This document shows, piece by piece, positions 47,055 to 58,281 of a DNA stretch of 64,000 bases (position 1 is its first letter; each line of letters opens with the position of its first letter). The translations under genes were made by a program, and so were the position numbers. The notes below the pieces were generated by a model. The model searched no databases. It was not told the origin of the DNA and was given only the letters and a program-made list of their open reading frames with translations. Location: assembly GCA_026713105.1 (NCBI GenBank), contig JAPOPC010000049.1:1-64000 (forward strand). Reading direction: 5' to 3'. Source of the DNA: Acidimicrobiaceae bacterium. GTDB lineage: Bacteria; Actinomycetota; Acidimicrobiia; Acidimicrobiales; Poriferisodalaceae.

Positions 47055-48746
47055 TCACCACACCAGAGGGTGAGCCACGCTCAGCCCCTCGCTCCCGCTC
47101 CGTGCCTGCCACAGCAGCACTGCGAACGGCGTGTCGGAGACGAGCAGCCGGGTCGTGCCGCTCGCCAGCCGGTGCGTGACCACGCCCGTTTCTGGCACGT
47201 CGATGAGGGCGACGGTCTCGCGGCCCAGCGTTCCGACCACCACGCGGCGATCGCTGTTCGTCGAAACCGACGGATCACCGTCCTGCGAGCCATCCCCGTC
47301 GGCTGCCGCGAGTGGATCGGTCATGATCGTCAGGAATGCCTCGCCTCCCGATTCGGGAGCGATGACCACGAGCCACCGGTCGCTGGTGCGAACGATGCCG
47401 GGCACGAACGCCAGACCCGACTGTGCTCGGTGCACCGGGGGCACAATCTCGACTGGCGATTCGTCATCGCCTTCGTCGGATGCAGCATCGCCCACCGGCG
47501 CGTCGGCACCCTCAGTACCGCCCGTTTGCGCAACCACCGTGGTGGACTCGCCGCCGGAATCCGGAACTGCGGCGTCCCCAGCAGCGGAGACGCTGGCGGA
47601 CGCGGCACCGATGTCGGTCATTGGGCTGGCAGCGCTGCCGACCAGTGTCTCGGCCCACACGACGATGGGAACGCCGTTCTGTGATTCAACGGCGATTCCG
47701 AAGGGGGCACCGGCCGGCGCGAGCAGTGTCGCGAGTCCGGGTGCAAGTTCGCCTGGGGGTTCGACCTTCAGCTCCATGACATCGTGCGATGCAACGGCAA
47801 ACGCCACACGGTCGCTGCGAGCGTCGTGGGACGCGACCGACGCAGCGACTTCCGCAACGCCGTCAGAGGGATTGAAGACCCGCAACCACAGATGTGTCCG
47901 GTCATCGATGCCGGCCACGGGCACGAGCCACCGGTCGCCGGCGGCCACAGAGGCCAACTCCGCTGCCAGGCCGCGCCGCCCGACACTCCCGTCGTAGGCC
48001 ACGAACGAATCCACCGCGATGCGGCCGGTACGGGCCCTGACAGATGCGGCCACGACGTCTCGACGACGGACATGCTCGCCGACATCGACGGCAACCGTGC
48101 TCCACGCCGGCACCACCACGCCGGTCAACGCGGGCGCTACGAACGGTCCGAACTCCGCTTCCGACGCAAACGTGACGTCGACGATCGCATCGCGCGGCAG
48201 CGGATTCATGATTGCCAACACCCCCAACGCATCGGCCTGGGTGTCGCCGACGGGGACGAACCAGTTCGGGGCCAGAATGCTCGAACAGCGAGCCTCGTCG
48301 ACGCCCAGCGGGGAGATCAGTCGCCGCGTCACGGCCAGCCCGCCCGAAGTGGCTTCCACCAAGGCCCCGATGACCTCGTCACGCACGTAATCCGAAGTGG
48401 TGACCACCCCGGTGCTGTGAGGTGCCACGTCTGCGGTCACAAACTGCCGACCTGTCGTGCGACCGCGGAATTCGACCGATACCGATGCCGTCTCGGCGGT
48501 CATGTTCGTCAGCAGTACCTCTGAGGTGACCTCTCCAAAGCCCTGCACGGGTGCCCGCATGCCGACGACGGGGCAGAACCAGCTCGACGTCAACGCATCG
48601 GGGGGCGGGACCACAACCTGCGTCAGCGCTTCGGGGTCTTCGACGGCGGCTGACAGCGGCGTTCGGTCGTCGCGCCCGTCGATCACCAGTGCCGCCGCGA
48701 TTGCCAGCGGGATCAGCAGCCGAGGAAGCCAGCGCAGGACGCTCAC
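47055..48746 (-). CDS. DUF5719-like secreted or membrane-anchored protein
   Basis: 563 residues. An N-terminal membrane segment (LLIPLAIAAALVIDG) is followed by several beta-rich units (SWFCPVVG..., EVLLTNMTAETASVSVEFRG; WFVPVGDTQADALGVLAIMNPLPRDAIVDVTF; LWLRVFNPSDGVAEVAASVASHD), as in actinobacterial DUF5719 proteins, which are regularly encoded next to the large GT2. A low-complexity Ala/Glu/Asp stretch lies at about 395-450. GTG start overlapping the stop of the GT gene (GTGA). Role in glycopolymer export or attachment is inferred from neighbourhood. Confidence 0.7.
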   Translation of the reverse strand: MSVLRWLPRLLIPLAIAAALVIDGRDDRTPLSAAVEDPEALTQVVVPPPDALTSSWFCPVVGMRAPVQGFGEVTSEVLLTNMTAETASVSVEFRGRTTGRQFVTADVAPHSTGVVTTSDYVRDEVIGALVEATSGGLAVTRRLISPLGVDEARCSSILAPNWFVPVGDTQADALGVLAIMNPLPRDAIVDVTFASEAEFGPFVAPALTGVVVPAWSTVAVDVGEHVRRRDVVAASVRARTGRIAVDSFVAYDGSVGRRGLAAELASVAAGDRWLVPVAGIDDRTHLWLRVFNPSDGVAEVAASVASHDARSDRVAFAVASHDVMELKVEPPGELAPGLATLLAPAGAPFGIAVESQNGVPIVVWAETLVGSAASPMTDIGAASASVSAAGDAAVPDSGGESTTVVAQTGGTEGADAPVGDAASDEGDDESPVEIVPPVHRAQSGLAFVPGIVRTSDRWLVVIAPESGGEAFLTIMTDPLAAADGDGSQDGDPSVSTNSDRRVVVGTLGRETVALIDVPETGVVTHRLASGTTRLLVSDTPFAVLLWQARSGSEGLSVAHPLVW

Positions 48747-51700
48747 GGCCGCTTAGACCCCCGCACGAGTGCAGAGAAGCGGTCTGCGAGCGGGGTGGGC
48801 TGGCCGATCGCCACCCAGATCAGCGCCAGCCACATCAGCACCTGGGCGGTGATCCGGGAGGCCGCGGCACTCGATCGCTCGAAGTGCAATTCGGCCTGGC
48901 CGCCCTGAGGTGGGTCGAAGCGCATCGCCCAGCCCAGAGCCGGGGTCGGCTCAGTCCGCTCACCAGAAATCTCGAGGCGCCAGCCGGGGTCGTAGGACTC
49001 GGCTACCAACACCGGGCCGATGCCCACCGGTCCGAGCTGGCTTGTGGCGGACCGGTAATCGGTGAACACACCGATGCCGTCGGTCAAGTCGCTGACCACG
49101 AGGTCCACCGGGTCGGTGGCGAAGTCCGTCGGGATCGGCCTTTCGAACTGTGACCGCGAGGACCACCAGGCCTCATTGCGAAACACCTGGACCGACGGGT
49201 CTGCTGCCAGCGGGCGCAGATCGATCTGGGAAGCGAGCGCCTCAGACACCGCAGGCGGCACCGGCAGGTCCCAGCCGTCGGTATAGGAGGGTCCCGAGCG
49301 TTCCACCACCACGACATACCTGATGCCGAATGATCCCAGCAGCCGTCCCAGTCGCAGCGTGTCACCCGCCAGCCCGACCCGAACGGCGTCTGCCAAGCGT
49401 TCGCTGCCGGGGGTCTGCGGCGTCGCAAACGCATGCCGGACATCGGGATAGCCCCGCACTGACGTCGCAGCAGCGAGTCCAGAGACGCCGAGATCGGTAC
49501 CACGCAGCGGCAAGACCTCCGGAGCGCCGAGCCACAGGACCCGGTAGTCAGGTCCGACACCGCGGTCGTCGACGAGTCCCAGAGGCACTCGGTGGTCGAA
49601 ACTCGGTGCCGACCAGTTGCCATCGATCGATGCCCACGCCGTCGGCAGCACCATGGCGCCTACAGCAATGCCGCTCGCCAAGACCATCGCGCTGCGCGTC
49701 CGGGGTGGTACGTCGCCGCCGGCGGTTGCGAGAGCTGCGGGGCCCGTCGCCGCTGTCCAGCACAGGCCGACGGCGCCGAACGCCAGCGATACCTCCCCAA
49801 GCGAGTGTCCCAGCCCCACACCGTCCGCCAGGGTGTCCGCCCAACCGGCCACGATGACCCATCCAAAGGCGAAACCGACCAGCGCCACCGCCCAGCCGTG
49901 GACCGACGACCACAACCGCCCGCCGCGCGCAACCAGCAGAGGTATCGCCGCGGCAGCCATCAGACCCCAACTGAGCGGCAAATCGCCGAGTGGGCCCGTC
50001 TGGAAACGCAGCAGCTCGGCCAGCGACGACGGTGTCGACGGCGTGCGGCTGCCGAGTGAGACATCGAGGTATGCCCGCAACGATTCGAACTCAATCAGCC
50101 AGGGAAGGTGCGCAATCGCGGCGAGCGCCACCGCCACCGCGACCTGCAGCGAGCCGGCGACCGGCGCACCGAGCCGCTCGCGGCGTACCACGCGCCGCAG
50201 CAACTCGACGAGCGCGAGCGCCAGCCCCGCAGCCAACGCCAGCACCAGCATGAACGGCTCGAACGCTGCCGCCACGGCGAGGAGCAAGGCGAGCGAAGCC
50301 ACCCTGGCGACGGTGGCGCGCCGGCTTCCGTCGCGTGACTGCGGAGCTTGCGAAGCGCCGACCAGTCGGCTCGCGAGCAGCACGATCGCTGGCGCGGTTC
50401 CGTAGGCCAACAACACGTCCCAGCGGCCGCTGGCCAACGCGTTGTACGGCAAGGGGCATGCGGCGTACAGCACCAGAGCGACCAATCGGCCATTGCGGTT
50501 CGGTCCGTCTCCCTGCAACCCAGTGTCACAGAGCCTCCAGATGCCAATTAGGCCCGTGAGCACCAAACCCCAGATGGCAATGTTCCTCAACAGACCGACT
50601 GCGCCCAGGACCACGGTTCCGCCGAGGCCCAGCAAGCCCATCGCCGGATGACCGATCCCGGCTGCACCGACCCCGCTGTCGCGCCAGCCATCCAGGTACG
50701 CCCCGGCCATCGTGCCGACGTCGGCAAATGCCGTGAACTGGCCGTATGCGGGAATCCCGCCGGTCAGCAGGTGACGAGAACCGAACGTGATCAGGCCGAT
50801 CACTCCCAGCCAGACCACCCACACCGTTCGATGTGCGTTGCGTCGCCAGGTGCCCAGGATGCTCTCGTCGATTGTGGTCCGTGCGGCCAGTCCTCCTTCG
50901 GGACTCAAGCGGTAGCGGAACCAGTCGGCGACCCGTACCGAGCCGCCCTGTTGCAGTCGCCGCAGATCCACGTCTCGCACCCGCCGGTACCGCTTGGCGG
51001 CACCTCGCAGCGCGAAGGTGCCCCCGATGTGCCGCGCGTTCCACAGCCACGCCAGCGCAACGTCGGAGGCCTGAGCGAACCGTCCACGCAGCGCCCCGAA
51101 CAACACCTCGCCTGCCGCGAGCACGGCTGCGAGCGCCACCGCTGGCAGCAGGTGCACCCAGCCGTAGCACTTCGAGATGGTGCGCAGTCGGGCCCGGTGC
51201 TCGTGCTGACGTGCCGAGGGCCCGTGGTGTGGGGCGGTCGGACCGGTCCGCAGGGTCCCGGTCGCAGACGGCACGATCCGGACTCGTGCGCCCGAGAGCT
51301 GGATGCGCCAGCACAGATCGACCACGGCGCCGTCGCCTTCGAGCACGGGATCGAATCCGCCGACGATGCGGAAGATGTCTTCCCGCACGAGCATCGCCTC
51401 GGTGGGCGCCACAAACAGGTCACGGGCCTCGTTGTGCTGTTCTTGATCCAGCTCGTCGGCGCCGGCCACCGGAATCCGGACTCCAAGGCGATCCGCGGTG
51501 CCACCGAGATCGCGCAGCGTCAAGCCGTCCTCGGCGTCGAGCAGCTTGGGGCCGGCGACGCCGACGATCCGTCCCGAGACGTTCTCGGAATCTTCGATGA
51601 GCAGGCTGATGGCGTCGGGCGCGAGCGCGACGCGACCGGAGAGGAACAGGAGGTAGTCCGCTCCGCGGACCAGCGATGCCCCCCGATTGTTGGCCGCGCC

Positions 51701-51994
51701 CATTCGCCAGCGCTGGGCTCGCTGGCCGCGACCTGCCCGAGACGACACCGCATCGGCGACTGCGGCGGTGGGATACAGCTCTCGGATCCGCTCGCCCTGA
51801 ACACCGTCTGCGTCGCACAGCACCAGAACGGCGAGCCGCGGGTAGTCCTGAGCGGCCAATGCCCCCAAGGTGAACTCGGTGTCGGACCACTGCGAACCTG
51901 CCGTGACGATCGCCGCGACCGCAGGCGGGGGTGCGGGGGCCACCGGCTCGGTCACAGCGGATGCTGGTGGCTCTTCCGAGGTCGGCGAGCTCAT
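48743..51994 (-). CDS. Large GT2 glycosyltransferase with multi-span membrane domain
   Basis: 1083 residues. The N-terminal part (about 25-270) is a GT2 domain: PAVAAIVTAGSQWSDTEFTLGALAAQDYPRLAVLVLCDADG, ADYLLFLSGRVALAPDAI, and EDIFRIVGGFDPVLEGDGAVVDLCWRIQLSGARVRIVPSA. After it come about 10-12 membrane segments and a C-terminal extracellular part. This layout matches actinobacterial galactan/polysaccharide-type GTs always found with a DUF5719 gene. It overlaps the DUF5719-like gene by 4 bases and is 27 bases after the SpoIID-type gene. Confidence 0.85.
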   Translation of the reverse strand: MSSPTSEEPPASAVTEPVAPAPPPAVAAIVTAGSQWSDTEFTLGALAAQDYPRLAVLVLCDADGVQGERIRELYPTAAVADAVSSRAGRGQRAQRWRMGAANNRGASLVRGADYLLFLSGRVALAPDAISLLIEDSENVSGRIVGVAGPKLLDAEDGLTLRDLGGTADRLGVRIPVAGADELDQEQHNEARDLFVAPTEAMLVREDIFRIVGGFDPVLEGDGAVVDLCWRIQLSGARVRIVPSATGTLRTGPTAPHHGPSARQHEHRARLRTISKCYGWVHLLPAVALAAVLAAGEVLFGALRGRFAQASDVALAWLWNARHIGGTFALRGAAKRYRRVRDVDLRRLQQGGSVRVADWFRYRLSPEGGLAARTTIDESILGTWRRNAHRTVWVVWLGVIGLITFGSRHLLTGGIPAYGQFTAFADVGTMAGAYLDGWRDSGVGAAGIGHPAMGLLGLGGTVVLGAVGLLRNIAIWGLVLTGLIGIWRLCDTGLQGDGPNRNGRLVALVLYAACPLPYNALASGRWDVLLAYGTAPAIVLLASRLVGASQAPQSRDGSRRATVARVASLALLLAVAAAFEPFMLVLALAAGLALALVELLRRVVRRERLGAPVAGSLQVAVAVALAAIAHLPWLIEFESLRAYLDVSLGSRTPSTPSSLAELLRFQTGPLGDLPLSWGLMAAAAIPLLVARGGRLWSSVHGWAVALVGFAFGWVIVAGWADTLADGVGLGHSLGEVSLAFGAVGLCWTAATGPAALATAGGDVPPRTRSAMVLASGIAVGAMVLPTAWASIDGNWSAPSFDHRVPLGLVDDRGVGPDYRVLWLGAPEVLPLRGTDLGVSGLAAATSVRGYPDVRHAFATPQTPGSERLADAVRVGLAGDTLRLGRLLGSFGIRYVVVVERSGPSYTDGWDLPVPPAVSEALASQIDLRPLAADPSVQVFRNEAWWSSRSQFERPIPTDFATDPVDLVVSDLTDGIGVFTDYRSATSQLGPVGIGPVLVAESYDPGWRLEISGERTEPTPALGWAMRFDPPQGGQAELHFERSSAAASRITAQVLMWLALIWVAIGQPTPLADRFSALVRGSKRP

Positions 51995-52020
51995 GGGCGG
52001 GTCACATCTCCCACGATGCG

Positions 52021-55000
52021 CTACTGCACCGATTCAGCGGCTACGACTCCCGGACCGGCGAGGCTCGTGCGGTAGTCCGGGGCATCTCCGTAGTTGAAGC
52101 TGGTGCCGTCGGTCCACACCAGCCAATAGCCGTCGCCGGTGCCAGAGGACACCATTGACACCGAGTTCAGGCGGTTCGGCTCGTTGCCACGAGAGCCGAG
52201 CCAGGACGCCGAGCCGAAGGCTGCAATCTCGGTGGCCGAACTCAGGAGCCAGTAACCCGCACCATCAGGTGTGGCGGCCATGCTGACGGCGACCATCTCC
52301 GCGTCGCCCAGATCGGAGGCGCCTCCCAGCGCCGCCACGTTGCCGTCTGCGGCGAGCAGCCAATAGCCGTCGCCTGACGGGGTCGCCTCGATGTCAACGA
52401 TGACGGCTGCCCCGCTGAGGTCGGTGGCGTCGCCGTGATGGGGCGCGTCGCCGAAGTACAGCACGTCGCCGCCCGAGGTCGCCAGCCAGTACCCGCCGTC
52501 CGTCCGGTGTCGAGCCATAGCGACGACATCGCCCGCGAAGTCTGTCCCCGCTGTGTCGCCATAGTGCCGCGCATCGCCGTATGCATACACCGAGCCTGAT
52601 TCGGTGACCAGCCAATACCCCTTGCCGGTCGAGGTTGCCGCGATGTCGACAAAGTCCGCGTCAAGCTCAAGCTCCGACGCATCGCCGTAGTGGCGGGCCA
52701 GCCCATAGGCCCCGACAGTGCCGTCGGCCTTGAGCACCCACAGCGGCGCCTCGGCAATCGTCGGCGCCGGCTCACGCGGCGACTGGCCGCCGTCGAACTG
52801 CGGGAAGCGATACCAGTCCGACAGCACGAGCGCCGGGAAGGCCCTGCGGAACGGATCGCGCGCCCAGCGGTCGAACGAGAAGGTGTGCTCGTCGTTCGTG
52901 CCCACGACACGCAGCGCACGCACCCGGCCGCCCCACTCGCCGTATCCGTTGCGCTCGACCACATCGATGCTGACAAGCTGGCCGAGTTCCTTGCCTGCCG
53001 ATCGAAACAGCGGCGCGAAGGCCCGCTCGATGTCGACGCGCCGCAGCGACAGCGTCCACGCGTGGCCCCCGTTGCCGCGCTCCGCATACACCGCGTCGCC
53101 GAGGTCTTCGACCGCAGGAAACGTCGATGCTGGGGGTCCCGCAGTCCAACCGCCGCTGGCGCTGCTGAACTCCGTGAAGGCGTAATCGCCGTCGCGGTAG
53201 ACCAACGCCTCGCCGGCGGTATTGCGGATCGCTTCGTTCGAGTACGCCAGTTTCGCTCCGAAGTCGTTCGCCTGCAGCACGTTGCCGCGACCGTCGGCCG
53301 CGCCGTTGTAGAGCTGGCAATTGGGCCAGTCGCAGATGTCGGTGAACCGGCCACGCCCGACCTGATAGTCGGACCAGTAGAGCGCGTAGGTGCGCGCAGC
53401 GATGGCTTGGGCTTCGAGCGCCGCGAGGCCCGTGCCCGCAGGCCCCTGCGCGGCGCCCCACTCCGGGCGGGACTCCTGGGGCACCACACCGCGCAGGTAT
53501 TGCTCGAGCGGCAGCCGGTTGAATGAGTACGCCCGGCCGGACTGCTTGACGACACCCAGCACGCCCCGGTAGGCGATGCGCATGTTCTCGCTGCCGCCGC
53601 GCCCCGCCGAGCAGTAGATCATCGTGAGCATCTGCGCGAGATCGTCCGCCGCAGGATCGTCGTTCGCAGCCAGCACCTCGACGTAGCGGTCACCGTTGCG
53701 TCCGACGCTGCCGGCGATGCCTGCGGCCAACTCCACATCGCCCTCGGGCTCGCATCCGGTCGTGCGGTGGACAGCGAAGGCGTTGTCCCGGACGCTGACA
53801 CGGGCAATCTCGCCGGCCGCGAACGACTGCGATGCCACACTGAACGGCGCCGCCGAGGTCACCACCATGTCCTTGCGCGCGTTGCGCGCAAGATGAACGG
53901 TGATCTCGCTGCTGCCGGCGTCGACGAGTCGTGTGTTGCCGTAGTAGTGCAGTGCGATCTGCTCGCCGTTGCAGCCGTACTCGGTGGCGTAGCCGAACGC
54001 CCCCCATTGGCTCAGGCCGTTGCCGTGGCCGAAGCCGCGCCCCTCCACCACGATCAAGCCGGGTGCGACAGCGCCGCCGGGGGCGGCAGCCGATGGCGGG
54101 ATGTGCACATTCCGCCCAGCGCTCGTGGCATCTGTGGGCGCGTCGCCGATCGGGCACGTTTCCGAGGTCGGCGCCGCCGAAGGCTCCAGCGCGACAAGCG
54201 CCGCCCGCACGGAGGATTCCGAGACTGCCGCCGGGCCGCCCAGCACGGTCACCTTCACTGCGTCGGGATGCGGTGAAGGTCCCTCCAGGTAGCGGTGCGT
54301 GCTGGAGTCTCCGTCCGGGGCCGCCAGCAGCAACGGCGCCCTGCGATGCCCCAGCAGCGGCCCGGCCACGAGCGCATCTGGAAAGTTCCAAGCGTCCGCG
54401 AGGCCGAACTGGTCGGTGTCGAAGCAGCCCGGGGTCAGCGCTTCGGCAATCTCGACGGCCGTCTCGAACCGGTCGGCGCCCCACAGCCGCACAACCCTCA
54501 CACCGAGGTCGTGGCGCAGCGTGTCCTCGACATGCCGAGAGATCGCAGCCGTGCCGCCAGCGACGATCACCTGGGCAATGTCGAACTCGACCAGCACGCC
54601 GCGTGCCTCATCGGCGAGCGCGTCAGGCCCGGTCAGCAGCACCGGATGGGGACCTGCGTAGGCCAGCGGTGACAGCGCCAAAGCATCGGCGAACGTCGAC
54701 GACGTCGCCAGCAGCGCCGTACGCCTCCCGTCGCCGCAGTAGTCGCCGACGCTCTCGCGGCCCATGGCTCGAGCGGCTGCTGCAACTGTCGCGTGACCGT
54801 TCGCCCCGGCGTGCCGCTGCGGGACGACACCGGTAAGGGCAGCCAACTCGGTCTCCACGGCGAACGACACCGCCTCGGGGCCACCGATGATGACCACCTC
54901 GGACAGGCTGAGGCCGCCGATGAACTCGCGAGTGGGCGCTGCCAGCTCTTGGGGGGTTGTCAACAGGATCGGAGCGTGGAGCACCCGCGCCAACGGTGTA

Positions 55001-55278
55001 GCGGCCAGCGCATCCGCGAATCCAAGTCCCCCCGCGACGATCACTGTGTCGACCGAGCCGGCTTCGCTCACGTAGGCCTGTGCAATCTCGACTGCGGTGG
55101 CGTAACGGTCGGGCCCCCACAGGCGTTCGGTGGATGCACTTGTGGCGGCAGCGCTGGAGATGGGGGCGATCACTGCCAGCATTGCGCTGATCAGCAGCGC
55201 CGTCGAGAGGCCGGCGCCGAGGCGCCGCTTGCCCATGTGCCGACGCGCGCAACGACTCAGACGAACGCGATCATCCAC
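52021..55278 (-). CDS. Secreted cell-wall-binding and SpoIID-domain protein with C-terminal propeller-like repeats
   Basis: Up to 1085 residues (ATG 55236 is an alternative start, keeping the signal peptide [30 protein letters not shown]). Three CW_binding_2 units start near 52 ([14 protein letters not shown]), 155 (degenerate) and 265 ([14 protein letters not shown]). A SpoIID/LytB-like domain follows from about 408: [52 protein letters not shown] and [12 protein letters not shown]. The C-terminus has six YWL...DG...YGDARHYGD-type units (about 845-1075). SpoIID domains are lytic transglycosylases of denuded glycan, so this is a surface-anchored wall-modifying enzyme candidate. Confidence 0.88.
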   Translation of the reverse strand: MDDRVRLSRCARRHMGKRRLGAGLSTALLISAMLAVIAPISSAAATSASTERLWGPDRYATAVEIAQAYVSEAGSVDTVIVAGGLGFADALAATPLARVLHAPILLTTPQELAAPTREFIGGLSLSEVVIIGGPEAVSFAVETELAALTGVVPQRHAGANGHATVAAAARAMGRESVGDYCGDGRRTALLATSSTFADALALSPLAYAGPHPVLLTGPDALADEARGVLVEFDIAQVIVAGGTAAISRHVEDTLRHDLGVRVVRLWGADRFETAVEIAEALTPGCFDTDQFGLADAWNFPDALVAGPLLGHRRAPLLLAAPDGDSSTHRYLEGPSPHPDAVKVTVLGGPAAVSESSVRAALVALEPSAAPTSETCPIGDAPTDATSAGRNVHIPPSAAAPGGAVAPGLIVVEGRGFGHGNGLSQWGAFGYATEYGCNGEQIALHYYGNTRLVDAGSSEITVHLARNARKDMVVTSAAPFSVASQSFAAGEIARVSVRDNAFAVHRTTGCEPEGDVELAAGIAGSVGRNGDRYVEVLAANDDPAADDLAQMLTMIYCSAGRGGSENMRIAYRGVLGVVKQSGRAYSFNRLPLEQYLRGVVPQESRPEWGAAQGPAGTGLAALEAQAIAARTYALYWSDYQVGRGRFTDICDWPNCQLYNGAADGRGNVLQANDFGAKLAYSNEAIRNTAGEALVYRDGDYAFTEFSSASGGWTAGPPASTFPAVEDLGDAVYAERGNGGHAWTLSLRRVDIERAFAPLFRSAGKELGQLVSIDVVERNGYGEWGGRVRALRVVGTNDEHTFSFDRWARDPFRRAFPALVLSDWYRFPQFDGGQSPREPAPTIAEAPLWVLKADGTVGAYGLARHYGDASELELDADFVDIAATSTGKGYWLVTESGSVYAYGDARHYGDTAGTDFAGDVVAMARHRTDGGYWLATSGGDVLYFGDAPHHGDATDLSGAAVIVDIEATPSGDGYWLLAADGNVAALGGASDLGDAEMVAVSMAATPDGAGYWLLSSATEIAAFGSASWLGSRGNEPNRLNSVSMVSSGTGDGYWLVWTDGTSFNYGDAPDYRTSLAGPGVVAAESVQ

Positions 55279-55484
55279 CTATGGCACGGTACCGGTCACT
55301 GCGCCGGAGGCGAGGTCACCTGAGCCCGCCGGGACGGGCCGCACACTGTCGGGGCGACGTACCCTACGACGGTGCCGTGCGTCGGTGCGGCGTGGCAGAC
55401 GAGATTCGCGGCTGCTGCGGCGACGGCCGCGCCAAGCCGACACGCGCATCACCGAGAACGACACCAGATCCCGGAGCCGCCCCC

Positions 55485-56465
55485 GTGCCTACGGCGCTCA
55501 TCACTGGCATCACCGGTCAGGACGGTCAATATCTCGCAGAGGATCTGCACGCCAAGGGCTACCGGGTGGTGGGCGTGGTCACGGGCCAACGCAACCCGCA
55601 CGCGGAGACACTGGCCAGCGGCCTGCCTTTCGTGGAACTGGTGGGGGGCGACTTGGCCGACCTGCCGTCGCTCATCGCCGCCCTGGAGTACTCCCAGCCC
55701 GATGAGGTGTACAACCTCGGAGCGATCAGCTACGTGGCGCTCTCTTTCAAGCAGGCCGAGCTGACTGCCAACGTCAACGGCCTCGGCGTACTGCGCCTGC
55801 TCGAGGCGATCCGCCTCGTCGGCGGGCCGGACAACCCGATCCGCTTCTATCAGGCCTCGTCGAGCGAGATGTTCGGCAAGGTGCGAGAGACACCGCAGAA
55901 CGAGTTGACGCCGCTGCATCCGCGCAGCCCCTACGGCTCAGCGAAGGTGTTCGGTCATCACACAACGGTGAACTACCGCGAGAGCTATGGGCTCTATGCA
56001 TGCAGCGGCATCCTGTTCAACCACGAATCGCCCCGCCGCGGCCTCGAGTTCGTGACCCGAAAGGTCACGAACGCGGCTGCGCGCATCGCCCTTGGCCTCC
56101 AAGACGAGGTCGCCCTGGGCAACCTCGACGCCAAGCGTGACTGGGGCTTCGCAGGCGACTATGTGCGGGCGATGCATCTGATGCTCCAGCAGGACGAACC
56201 CGACGACTACGTCATCGCCACCGGCGAGGCGCGCTCTGTCCGAGAGTTCGTACGACTCGCCTTCTGTGCTGCCGGCATCGACGACTGGGAACGACACGTG
56301 CGCATCGACCCCCGGTTCTTCCGGCCCGCAGAAGTAGATCTGCTGGTCGGCGACGCCACGAAGGCGCGCCGGGTGCTCGGCTGGGCACCCGAAATGCCAT
56401 TTGAAGACCTGGTGACGGCGATGGTCGCCCACGATCTCGAAGTCGAACGACGCAAGCTGCGATGA
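55485..56465 (+). CDS. GDP-mannose 4,6-dehydratase-like NAD(P)-dependent epimerase/dehydratase
   Basis: 326 residues from GTG 55485, chosen because the Rossmann motif [18 protein letters not shown] begins at once and GGAG lies eight bases upstream. The active site has [30 protein letters not shown] (Ser/Glu/Tyr-x3-Lys), followed by [27 protein letters not shown] and [17 protein letters not shown], the typical Gmd sequence. GDP-mannose to the 4-keto-6-deoxy sugar is expected. Its stop overlaps the cofD start by 4 bases. Confidence 0.9.
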   Translation: MPTALITGITGQDGQYLAEDLHAKGYRVVGVVTGQRNPHAETLASGLPFVELVGGDLADLPSLIAALEYSQPDEVYNLGAISYVALSFKQAELTANVNGLGVLRLLEAIRLVGGPDNPIRFYQASSSEMFGKVRETPQNELTPLHPRSPYGSAKVFGHHTTVNYRESYGLYACSGILFNHESPRRGLEFVTRKVTNAAARIALGLQDEVALGNLDAKRDWGFAGDYVRAMHLMLQQDEPDDYVIATGEARSVREFVRLAFCAAGIDDWERHVRIDPRFFRPAEVDLLVGDATKARRVLGWAPEMPFEDLVTAMVAHDLEVERRKLR

Positions 56466-57469
56466 GAGAATCGAGCGCAATGCAGTCACATCACCCGATG
56501 ACAGTCGGCGAGAGAGCGACGATCGCCGTGCTCGCCGGCGGGGTGGGTGCAGCCCGGTTCCTGCACGGGCTGCTGCGCGTCCGCCAAGCGACCAACGTCA
56601 CAGCGATCGTCAACGTCGGCGACGACTTCACGCTGCATGGTCTGAACATCAGCCCCGACCTCGACACCGTCACCTACACGCTCGCCGACCAGATCAACCC
56701 TGAGACCGGCTGGGGACGGGCAGGCGAGACGTGGCGAGTGCTCACCGAGCTGGGGCGGCTGGGCGGACAGGACTGGTTCAAGCTCGGCGACTTGGACCTT
56801 GCGCTGCACTTGTTCCGCACCCAGCGCCGTAGCGAAGGCGCATCGCTGTCGCAGGTGACCGGCGAGATCGCTGCCAGATTCGGCCTCGAGCTGAGGCTGC
56901 TGCCGGTCAGCGACGACGCCATCGCGACCCGCATCACGCCGGCCGAGCCAGACGGGGCCGCCGAGATCGACTTCCAGGAGTACTTCGTCGCCCACCAGCA
57001 CGGCATCGCTGTGAGCTCGATTCGATTCGCTGGCATCGACGCCGCCAAGCCGGCGCCAGGCGTGCTCGATGCGCTGAGGGATGCCGAGACCGTGGTCGTG
57101 GCGCCATCGAACCCGTTCGTCTCGATCGGCCCGGTCATTGACGTGCCGCACGTGCGCGAGACGCTTGCCAGCCGCCGGGGCAGTGTCATCGCAGTGTCGC
57201 CCATCGTGGGCGGCGAAGCGATCAAAGGGCCTGCCGGCGCGATGATGCGCGAGCTGGGCCACGAGCCCAGCGTTGTCGGCGTCGCACGGCTCTACGCCGG
57301 GTTCGCCAGCACCCTGGTGATTGACCACGCTGATGCCGTGCTTGCTGGCGAAGTGGCGCAAGCAGGGATGACACCAGTCGTCACCGACACGATCATGGCC
57401 GACCCGGACCGTGCGGCCTCGCTGGCCCGGGTGACGCTGGACGCCGCAAGCGCGAGAGGAATCACATGA
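56462..57469 (+). CDS. cofD: 2-phospho-L-lactate (or PEP-type) transferase, F420 synthesis
   Basis: 335 residues (FbiA in mycobacteria). [18 protein letters not shown], the nucleotide-binding loop; [27 protein letters not shown]; and [26 protein letters not shown] are the family signatures. It attaches the phospho-lactyl-type unit from the activated nucleotide to Fo. ATG overlaps the gmd-like stop (ATGA) and its own stop overlaps the cofE start. Confidence 0.93.
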   Translation: MRESSAMQSHHPMTVGERATIAVLAGGVGAARFLHGLLRVRQATNVTAIVNVGDDFTLHGLNISPDLDTVTYTLADQINPETGWGRAGETWRVLTELGRLGGQDWFKLGDLDLALHLFRTQRRSEGASLSQVTGEIAARFGLELRLLPVSDDAIATRITPAEPDGAAEIDFQEYFVAHQHGIAVSSIRFAGIDAAKPAPGVLDALRDAETVVVAPSNPFVSIGPVIDVPHVRETLASRRGSVIAVSPIVGGEAIKGPAGAMMRELGHEPSVVGVARLYAGFASTLVIDHADAVLAGEVAQAGMTPVVTDTIMADPDRAASLARVTLDAASARGIT

Positions 57470-58176
57470 CTATCGAATTGCACCCCGTCGAAGGCATCGG
57501 CGAGATCACGCTCGGTGCCGATCTCGGAGCGGTCATTGCAAGTGCCTGCGAGACGTCACCCGCCGGTCTGGCTGATGGCGACGTGCTTGTCGTGACGCAG
57601 AAGATCGTCTCCAAGGCCGAGGGAGCAATGGAACAGATCGATCCCGACAACCCGCTGTCGCACAAGCCCCTGGTTGAGCGCGAGTCGGTTCGCATCCTGC
57701 GTCGGCGTGGCGACCTCATCATCAGCGAGACCAAGCACGGATTCATCTGTGCCAACGCAGGAATCGACCTGTCCAACGTCGAGCGGGGCTACGCCGCATT
57801 GTTGCCCGACGACAGCGACCGTTCCGCCAACAAGATCCGTGACCGCATCCAGGCATTGTCGGGCTGCACCGTCGGGGTGATCATCTCCGACACGTTCGGG
57901 CGCCCGTGGCGGCGCGGCGTCACCGACGTGGCCATCGGCTGCGCGGGCATCGCTGCGGTCGTCGATCTCAAAGGCACCAACGATGCGCTGGGCCGCGAGC
58001 TGATGGTCACCGAAGTGTGCGTGGCCGACGAGATTGCCTCTGCTGCCGATCTGGTGTGCGGCAAGGCTCGGGGTGTGCCCGTTGCGATCGTGCGGGGCGT
58101 CGATCCGAGCTGGCTGAGGCGTGCCTCGGTGCGTTCGGAGATCATCCGCGAGCCAGCCGAAGACCTGTTCCGGTAG
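57466..58176 (+). CDS. cofE: F420-0:gamma-glutamyl ligase
   Basis: 236 residues, the single CofE domain without the C-terminal nitroreductase part of the mycobacterial FbiB fusion. VTQKIVSKAEGAMEQIDPDN, SETKHGFICANAGIDLSNVERGYAALLPDDSDRSANKIRD, VIISDTFGRPWRRGVTDVAIGCAG and VADEIASAADLVCGKARGVPVAIVRG are typical. Adds gamma-linked glutamates to F420-0. ATG overlaps cofD. The two follow the dehydratase gene in one operon. Confidence 0.93.
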   Translation: MTIELHPVEGIGEITLGADLGAVIASACETSPAGLADGDVLVVTQKIVSKAEGAMEQIDPDNPLSHKPLVERESVRILRRRGDLIISETKHGFICANAGIDLSNVERGYAALLPDDSDRSANKIRDRIQALSGCTVGVIISDTFGRPWRRGVTDVAIGCAGIAAVVDLKGTNDALGRELMVTEVCVADEIASAADLVCGKARGVPVAIVRGVDPSWLRRASVRSEIIREPAEDLFR

Positions 58177-58188
58177 GTCAGCGAGCCC

Positions 58189-58267
58189 GCTGCGGAGGCG
58201 GCATGACCCTCTGCTCCCGCGATCCGGCAGGTCGCAACGTCGCAGAGTCTCCTGCCGCCTCCGCAGC
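58189..58267. repeat. Dispersed palindromic repeat, copy C
   Basis: 79 bp with perfect 15-bp arms (58189-58203, 58253-58267). Core as in copies A, B and D, with GGCAGG where B and D have AGCAGG. It begins 13 bases after the cofE stop and ends 15 bases before the stop of the convergent nucleotidyltransferase gene. Confidence 0.88.
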
Positions 58268-58281
58268 TATGACATCTGGTC

